Shown here: piece after piece, positions 58,024 through 64,000 of the stretch
Layout: the number at the start of each line of letters is the position of its first letter
How positions within the stretch are numbered: position 1 is the stretch's first letter
Source of the DNA: Thalassia testudinum
Lineage: Eukaryota; Streptophyta; Magnoliopsida; Alismatales; Hydrocharitaceae
Length of the DNA: 64,000 bases
Reading direction: 5' to 3'
NCBI GenBank assembly: GCA_037157565.1
Contig: JAZHRO010000024.1
Coordinates: forward strand, 11,166,501 to 11,230,500
Notes under the pieces: model-generated
What the model was told of the DNA's origin: nothing
Databases searched by the model: none
The model's input: only the letters and a program-made list of their open reading frames with translations
Position numbers and translations under genes: made by a program

Positions 58024-59604
58024 TCTCGTTTTAGTTGCACCTTTGGTCTCTCCGCCTTTGTATCTCAAGTTGAACCGAAGAGTGTCGAGGAAGCATGCTC
58101 CGAAGAAACTTGGATGATGGCCATGCAGGAGGAACTCAACCAATTCCAAAGGAATGAAGTTTGGGATCTAGTACCTAAGCCTGAAGGGCAAACGGTAATA
58201 GGTACCAAATGGGTATTCCGGAACAAGTTGAATGAATCCGGTATAGTTATTCGAAACAAGGCTCGGTTGGTAGCACAAGGGTACAACCAAGAAGAAGGAA
58301 TTGATTTTGATGAGACCTACGCTCCCGTAGCTCGACTCGAATCAATTCGCATGCTTCTTGCTTATGCCACCTTTCTTGGCTTTAAACTCTTTCAAATGGA
58401 CGTTAAGAGCGCGTTTCTTAATGGATTCATTAAGGAGGAAGTTTTTGTAAAACAACCTCCTGGTTTTGAGTCTCATGATAAGCCTCATTTTGTCTACAAA
58501 TTAAACAAGGCACTATATGGTCTAAAGCAAGCTCCTAGAGCTTGGTATGAAAGGCTCAAAGACTACTTGTTAAATGCAAAATTCTCTATAGGGGAAGCTG
58601 ATTCCACATTATTCATTAAAAGAAAAGGAAAAGACATTTTATTAGTTCAAATATATGTAGATGATATTATATTTGGTGCTACTAATGAATCTATGTGTAG
58701 AAAGTTTTCAGAAATTATGCAGGAAGAATTCGAAATGAGTTTGATGGGTGAACTCAAGTTTTTCTTGGGCTTGCAAATCACTCAGCTCGAAATTGGAACC
58801 TTTGTGTGTCAATCTAAATACACAAAGGAGATGTTGAAGAGATTTGATATGAACAAAAGTAAAGGGAAGAACACTCCTATGAGTGTCACAACTTCCTTAG
58901 ACTTGGACGAATCAGGTACGCCCATAGATCAAAAGCTCTATCGTAGCATGATTGGATCTTTACTGTATTTAACTTCCAGTAGACCTGATATTTTGTTTAG
59001 TACCTGCTTATGCGCTAGGTTTCAATCAAATCCTAAACAATCACACCTAAATGCTGTAAAACGAATATTTAGATATCTAGTTGACACATCTGATTATGGC
59101 TTATTCTACCCTAGAAGTCCACAATTCAACTTAGTTACATATAGCGATGCGGACTACGCAGGTAGCCGCACCGATAGGAAGAGTACTAGTGGGACGTGCC
59201 AATTCTTAGGCGAATCACTAGTCTCTTGGTTCTCAAAGAAACAATCTAGTGTAGCATTATCAACTACAAAAGCTGAATACATAGCCGCTGCACTAGCATG
59301 TTCCCAAGTGCTTTGGATGAAAAATACTTTGAAGGATTTTAACTTGATATTTAATAAGATAAAAATATTATGTGACAATACTAGTGCTATCAACCTCTCG
59401 AAAAATCCCGTACATCACTCTCGCACAAAACATATTGATGTTCGACATCACTTCCTAAGAGACAATGTACTTAAGGGAGAAATCGAAGTTGAATTTATTT
59501 GTACTGAACTGCAATTAGCTGATATTTTCACTAAACCTTTGAATTATGATCGCTTTAATTATATACGTAGGAAACTAGGCATATGTAAGCTAAGTGATAT
59601 TTGA
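58024..59604 (+). CDS. Pol, C-terminal part: reverse transcriptase and RNase H
   Basis: RT copies the element RNA into DNA, and RNase H removes the RNA. RT starts with NEVWDLVPKPEG and KWVFRNKLNESG (58150-58240). It continues through RLVAQGYNQEEGIDFDETYA and LYGLKQAPRAWYERL to the catalytic YVDD (58654-58665). RNase H begins at YSDADYAGSRTDRKSTSGTC (59140 on), includes ALSTTKAEYIAAALA and LCDNTSAINLSKNPVHHSRT, and ends with ADIFTKPLN. All catalytic motifs I can check are intact. The first ATG of the segment is at 58114, inside the RT N-terminus, so it is part of the polyprotein rather than a separate gene. Confidence 0.94.
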   Translation, partial: SRFSCTFGLSAFVSQVEPKSVEEACSEETWMMAMQEELNQFQRNEVWDLVPKPEGQTVIGTKWVFRNKLNESGIVIRNKARLVAQGYNQEEGIDFDETYAPVARLESIRMLLAYATFLGFKLFQMDVKSAFLNGFIKEEVFVKQPPGFESHDKPHFVYKLNKALYGLKQAPRAWYERLKDYLLNAKFSIGEADSTLFIKRKGKDILLVQIYVDDIIFGATNESMCRKFSEIMQEEFEMSLMGELKFFLGLQITQLEIGTFVCQSKYTKEMLKRFDMNKSKGKNTPMSVTTSLDLDESGTPIDQKLYRSMIGSLLYLTSSRPDILFSTCLCARFQSNPKQSHLNAVKRIFRYLVDTSDYGLFYPRSPQFNLVTYSDADYAGSRTDRKSTSGTCQFLGESLVSWFSKKQSSVALSTTKAEYIAAALACSQVLWMKNTLKDFNLIFNKIKILCDNTSAINLSKNPVHHSRTKHIDVRHHFLRDNVLKGEIEVEFICTELQLADIFTKPLNYDRFNYIRRKLGICKLSDI

Positions 59605-59722
59605 AGAATTTAGTGATTTAATGGAACCTCTTTTGTCATGAGCATAGATTGAACCTTGATTTCACTAAGTTAGAAGCCTTCATTCTCAGTTCAAACATCC
59701 AAATGCACACTCTGTCCAATAT

Positions 59723-60243
59723 CAGACGTCTGATTAAATAATCAAACGTCTTATACATTAAAATTCGTCGTCTAAACATCTGGGACAGACGACGATTTTA
59801 TATAACAAAACAGTCATATCAGACGTCTGGTACACCACACAGACGTCTGAAATGTCGTCCAAATGTGTTGACAGACGTCTATCTCGGGGACAGAACATGT
59901 ACTGCCTGTCGAACGTCTGAATATGTGGTTAGACGTCGTAGAGATCGTCTGACAGGAAAAGCGGACGACCCTGTAACTTTAGACGAAAATCCAGGAAGGT
60001 CTGTCTGCAGAAGTCGGACGTCTAATATTTAATTTAGACGTCTTCTTTGTCGTCTGAGTAAGAAATCAGACGACAACCTGGAGAATAAATCTTTTTGCTG
60101 GGGAGGATTCCTGCAGAAATCAGACGTCTATATTATAATTAGTCGTCTGGTTTTTCGTCTGATGAATAAAACAGACGTCGCCCTGAAATGGGCTAAAATC
60201 CCTCTGGCAAATCCCGACGTCTGACATCGTTTGCAGACGTCTG
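59723..60243. promoter_or_regulatory. Internal array of 11 GACGTC palindromes
   Basis: Eleven exact GACGTC words plus many decayed CGTCTG/CAGACGA words, the same word as in the LTR but not collinear with it. A TATA-like TATAAG (60340-60345) lies about 100 bp downstream. Possible promoter for the third ORF, inferred from layout. Confidence 0.7.
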
Positions 60244-60809
60244 ATCGGGGAAAAATCTGCGCGTCGCGGCTTTTCTCTGGACGGTTTGAAATGCAAATCT
60301 CCCCAACTTCGGGGGGAGACTTGCTCCGTGACCTTGGGATATAAGATCCCCTTCGCAAAGGTCCCACTCTCCTGTCCAAAATCCCTACCCCACACAAGAT
60401 CTGTGCGCCGCTCTCCCTCACACCCGACGGCCCACAGCAGCAGTTGGCGAAGTTCTGCTCGCAGCCAGACGACCGTCGCGCCTCTTCGACGACTAACGGA
60501 ACTGCTGCTCCTCTGCGCGCGTCCTCCCTGCCTCTCGACCGCGCATTTGGAGGCTTCCCTCCTCCCGTGGATATATCCTCTCCACTCCTAGGGCGTCTCC
60601 ATGATCTTTTACCCACGACCTTGCAGCATCCTGTAGCATCTAGTTCTCCTTCCTGATTCACTTGACCTACATGTGCATTTCATATCATTATCAGCCTTAG
60701 AACCCTAACCCTCGGTCAAGAAAACCCTGTTAGCCCTAGCTGCATCTTCCATGGCAAGGGTATTACCTCATGAGGATCAAGCCGACATTTTAGTGGCTTG
60801 CATCCAAAG

Positions 60810-60946
60810 GTATATTGCCACAACTACATGGCAGGTTGTATTTCCTCAAGGCATACTGCCACATATTTTTTCATGATGATTGCAGTGTTTGAAACTATGT
60901 TTTGGGTGAATGTTGTTTGGTTGAATGGTTGTTTCTTTTTTTGCAG
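60810..60946 (+). other. Candidate intron upstream of the third ORF (137 nt)
   Basis: Donor AAAG/GTATAT at 60809/60810 and acceptor TTTCTTTTTTTGCAG/GT at 60946/60947 with a strong pyrimidine tract. The size is typical of plant introns. The third ORF's ATG (61009) is 62 bp after the acceptor. Splicing is not demonstrated. Confidence 0.4.
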
Positions 60947-61008
60947 GTATTCTATCCTCAACGCACCACTCATTTTTTTTCTAAACCTAACCACCCATTC
61001 CACCAAAT

Positions 61009-62115
61009 ATGCCTCCCCGTAGGAAGCAAGTTGAGGGATCTTCCAGTTCCTCTTCCACTTATTTGGCAGATTAATTGCGGGGTGACATCGCTAGGCAGCG
61101 ATTTCGTCGTTTCGCGAATGCCAAAGTTAAATGCCCTCGTTTTATTGTTTGGAATGATTTTGCCCATTTGAACCTTCGGGAACACTTCCAAACTCTCCAT
61201 CTTTTCCAATATTTTGACCGTCAATTCCACTCCGGCATTGGAACTCTTGGTGTGTTCCCTGATCTTTGCCGTCTCTTTTATGCCAACATCGTTGAGGACT
61301 ACAGCAACGATGAACTTGAACTCCATACCCGCCTATTTGGTCGTGAAATACACATCACATCCGAAACTATCTCTGACCTTCTAGCCATCCCCAATGAGGG
61401 AAATGATTTCAATGACATTCTGAGGCAATACGACCCAGAAATCATCAATCAAGAGTTAGTTCTCCCGGAAAAATATGTTGAAAACCTTGGCACTCTACCG
61501 TGCAAAAATCTCAAACCCCTTCCACGTCTACTCTCTCGCATTTTTGGGTGGGACCTCCTAAACAAGTCGGGAGGTTTCGATTACATCTCACGCCAACACA
61601 AGGCTCTCCTTTTTGCGGCCGTTCGTCATATTCCTTTCAATTATTGCTGCCTCATTGTTCGCGTCATGAATGAGGACCATGGGGCATCACTTCCGTTTGG
61701 GTCTATTCTATCCAAAATCTTTTCATCCCATCGGATTTCCATAACTGACCAAGCAGTTGACAAGAAAATTGAGCCTTACAACCGGGCCACAGCCGCCAAG
61801 ATGCATATACTTAGAGAACATCTTGAGCCCGCTGACGAACCCATGGAAGAAGAGCCCCTTCCACCCTTTCCAGACTTCCATGAACCACAGCCCCTTCAAA
61901 TAGAAGCTCCCCGCTCGAGCTTTGATGAAGCATGGGATCCAGCCACAGATTCCCTCTCCTCCGGCATCTCCCTCCTGCTGCGTCGAACCGGCGAGATGTA
62001 CACCTACATGGGAAGCATGCGCCGCGACATCGACGAACTTAGATCAGATGTTCAAAATTTGCAGATAGGACAAGGACCCGCTCGTCGCCGCTGCCGCCAA
62101 GATCAAGAAGAATAG
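61009..62115 (+). pseudogene. Third ORF (env-position accessory protein), with an early in-frame stop
   Basis: ATG at 61009 opens a frame (MPPRRKQVEGSSSSSS) that meets TAA at 61072-61074 after 21 codons. The same frame then stays open for 347 codons to 62115. The long part has the pattern of the 'putative plant transposon protein' domain found in retroelement accessory ORFs (FRRFANAKVKCPRF, FYANIVED, LFGREIHITSETISDLLAIP, FDYISRQHKALLFAA). This is followed by a Pro/Glu-rich linker and a short heptad-like end (MYTYMGSMRRDIDELRSDVQ). I see no signal peptide, transmembrane segment or fusion peptide, so although it occupies the env position of SIRE elements it is not envelope-like. Function unknown. 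The TAA, at an otherwise well-placed start, suggests a recent nonsense change. Internal initiation is possible. Confidence 0.7.
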
Positions 62116-62505
62116 TTTTAGTGCTTCTATTTTTCTGTCTTTTATTCTAAGTTTGTATTAAGGGGCCTTGACCCTGTACTTAATATTTTTGGGAACAAAT
62201 AGCTAGTCCATGTTTAAATATTTCTATTCCTAATAAATTTTCCTTAATGCCTTGTCATCTTTTAAACATGCAGTTTTACTCATGCACTCTACTTTGTAGA
62301 TATCACTCTTGTAGTTTGGATTTCAACTCCCTTTAACAACCCTTCATGATGATATTCAAAAAGGGGGAGAAGAATGTAGGTAAGAAATTAAGGAATAATA
62401 TAAAAACAACCTTCTTAAATAGATAAAGGCTATCAAGTACAACCTTTAGGGGGAGGAAAGAGGAACCTACAGCTATATTTTGAAAATCATCAAAAAGGGG
62501 GAGAT
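62116..62505 (+). other. 3' untranslated region and polypurine tract
   Basis: Two AAAAAGGGGGAGA tracts occur: one near 62358-62371 (AAAAAGGGGGAGAAG) and the functional one at 62493-62505, directly before the LTR. A duplicated internal PPT is common in SIRE elements and may act as a second plus-strand primer. Confidence 0.8.
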
Positions 62506-64000
62506 TGTTAGTTCAACTACTCATATATAATATTTTGATGATTTTACAAAATGTAGAAAATGAAATAATAAATAAAGCGTAGCATATTGTTTTCTCTCTA
62601 TAATAACATATTTGCAGGATTTCAAAAAGCTTTCCAAGACGGGAGATTAAAAGCGTGAAGACGAGTAGCATAAGTATTAGGTCTTAGGCTTTTTTTCATG
62701 TAAACTTTCAAAGGTTGTAATTTTCATCTTATTTGAGTCTAGAAATATTGTAAAGAGCCCCCAAACATAACCTATAAATAGCTAACTTAGGCTCTCTACA
62801 CTTAGGATAAATTAGAAACAAAAACCCAACACTTATACTTTTATCAGACGTCCATGAAAAAGTCCAGACGTCTGATTTTCCAGCATAAGACGTCTGACAT
62901 GTGTATCAGACGTCTAATTTCAAATATTTCTGCCTTTGTTCATCTCCTCATAAACATCAGTCGAAGGACTTCACTTTCAGACGTCGATAACCGTGCACAG
63001 ACGTCTGATTCTTTACCCAGACGTCCTCATACTAACCGTTAGACTTTTTGTCGGCAAAAATAATTTCCAGACGTCTTGACACACTTCCAGACGTCTGCCT
63101 TTGAACCGTTGGCCATGATTTTCTGTGCGTATCTCTCTACGGCCACAAAATCTTTTGGCAGAAGTAGCAAGGAAGAGTATTTAGGTTTCCAGACGTCTGT
63201 TAATGTCCTCAGACGTCCATAACGACGTCTGATCCTCTAAACCTAGAACCCTGTTTGGATCCGATGATAACAGGAACGAATGCACCATTCATTAGACGTC
63301 CAATGAAATAATCAGACGCCTTATGACATAATATCAGACGTCCTTCTTTCGATCCAATAGAGTCAGTTAAGGATGTCCTGCAATATTAGACGACCGGAGT
63401 AAAAATCAGACGTCCTATAAGACGTCTGATACTATAATTAGACGTCTGATGTTGCTGTCAGAATCATCATTGCCCTGATTTTGTGTGGATTTCGTCCTAA
63501 ACTCTTGGGATTTGTCTCCAACGGCTAGAAGAGCTCTCCCAAGTGTTCTTGAAGGTTCCAAACTTGCCTATAAATAGACTACAACTCTTCTTTGGCAAAA
63601 CACACCTCTTGAGATACAATTCCATTAGAAAAATCTCTTGCTCACTACTCTAAGCTCCATCTTGCCCTTGTGCTGTGCTAATACTCTGATCAAAGGGCAA
63701 ATCCATACTCCCGGCTCGCTCCGTTCTGCAAATCATCAGGGAGTTCTTTTCATGCTTAGTAGATAAGAAAGCAACTAAATTATTGGGGTGCTCTATAGGT
63801 GTTATTTTTACTTGTTAATTTCTGTATTTTGGGTATCCGGCCTGTCGGGTCCCCGTCTCTTCATTTTGAAGAGAGAAACCTTCGTTTAGGGATCGGAGGT
63901 GGGAATTGTAATTGAGGTACACTACCCTCGTTTAAGTAGTGTGGTTAGTGGATTGATCACCTTGTGATCGAAAATCCTAAGTCAAGAGATTGGCTTAGGT
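62506..64000 (+). repeat. 3' LTR of the SIRE-like element (truncated by the window end)
   Basis: Matches 53092-54586 base for base except for about six substitutions: 62511, the GGGAGATT and AGGCTT sites near 62645-62690, near 63148, near 63319 and near 63645. About 120 bp of the LTR lie beyond the window. Confidence 0.96.

Larger units (their letters stand above)
59605..61008 (+). other. Spacer between pol and the third ORF
   Basis: 1.4 kb. The first 0.65 kb carries the internal GACGTC array. It is followed by GC-richer sequence (60250-60660) and then a candidate short intron upstream of the third ORF. The ORFs here on either strand (up to 177 aa on the minus strand) have no recognisable motif. 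Confidence 0.6.
53092..64000 (+). mobile_element. Young SIRE/Maximus-like Ty1/Copia retrotransposon with a third ORF
   Basis: 5' LTR 53092-54706, primer site TGGTATCAGAGC at 54709-54720, gag, pol, a 2.9-kb spacer with a third ORF, purine tract AAAAAGGGGGAGA ending at 62505, and a 3' LTR from 62506 to the window end. The two LTRs align at a constant offset of 9414 bp with no indels over 1495 bp. I count six substitutions (about 0.4%), so the insertion is recent. The gag/pol sequence, iMet primer site, AAAGGGGGAGATTGTTAG junction and extra ORF after pol fit the SIRE lineage. Coding defects are listed under the ORFs. The right TSD is off-window. Confidence 0.96.

Noticed and set aside
60128..60661. 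Minus-strand ORF of 177 aa in the SIRE-like spacer
   Set aside because: No motif. It spans the palindrome array and GC-rich leader; the length is explained by composition.

Overview
This is nuclear DNA of a flowering plant, most likely a monocot. A GC-rich first coding exon is followed by AT-rich later exons, spliceosomal introns are present, and the rest is typical angiosperm transposon content (Copia, Gypsy, LINE, hAT and Tourist-like elements). There is no prokaryotic gene organisation.

The one host gene I can support lies on the minus strand and runs from about 41.7 kb down past 4.5 kb. It encodes a Golgi-type core-2/I-branching glycosyltransferase-like protein (GT14 / DUF266 'Branch' family). 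Six exons (678 coding nt, 226 codons, all splice phases consistent, no stops) are spread over 37 kb. Introns 3 and 4 are about 10.3 and 23.7 kb, and roughly four fifths of each is recognisable inserted elements. Intron 6 continues off the left edge, and the C-terminal part of the protein lies outside the window.

Layout. 1-4022 (intron 6): 3' end of a Tat-like Gypsy element with a 62-bp tandem repeat, an LTR and a minus-strand TATA box with antisense ORFs. 4527-4771: exons 6 and 5. 4772-28463 (intron 4): a Gypsy LTR fragment, a decayed plus-strand LINE (7.4-12.6 kb) and a four-level nest (12869-26672). In the nest, a minus-strand Gypsy element carries, inside its 3' LTR, a hAT-like non-autonomous element and a Copia element, and the Copia element carries a solo SIRE-type LTR. 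Target-site duplications (TSDs) are visible at every level. 28464-28535: exon 4. 28536-38822 (intron 3): a coding-free LTR element, a minus-strand LINE interrupted twice by hAT-like elements, and a foldback element interrupted by a third. 38823-38923: exon 3. 38924-41253 (intron 2): an LTR-like array of the palindromic word GTACCGGTAC. 41254-41693: exons 2 and 1. 42-53 kb: intergenic, AT-rich, with several MITEs and a LINE 3' fragment. 53092-64000: a very young SIRE/Maximus-like Copia element (LTRs about 0.4% different, no indels over 1495 bp) with gag, pol and a third ORF. Its 3' LTR runs off the right edge.

The most unusual signal is a dense array of the palindromic C-box word GACGTC (usually within TCAGACGTCTGA). 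It occurs 18 times in about 620 bp of the SIRE-like LTR, 11 times in about 540 bp between pol and the third ORF, and 6 times in the older solo LTR. The internal copy sits upstream of a TATA-like box, a candidate intron and the third ORF, which suggests an internal promoter built from the same array as the LTR promoter.
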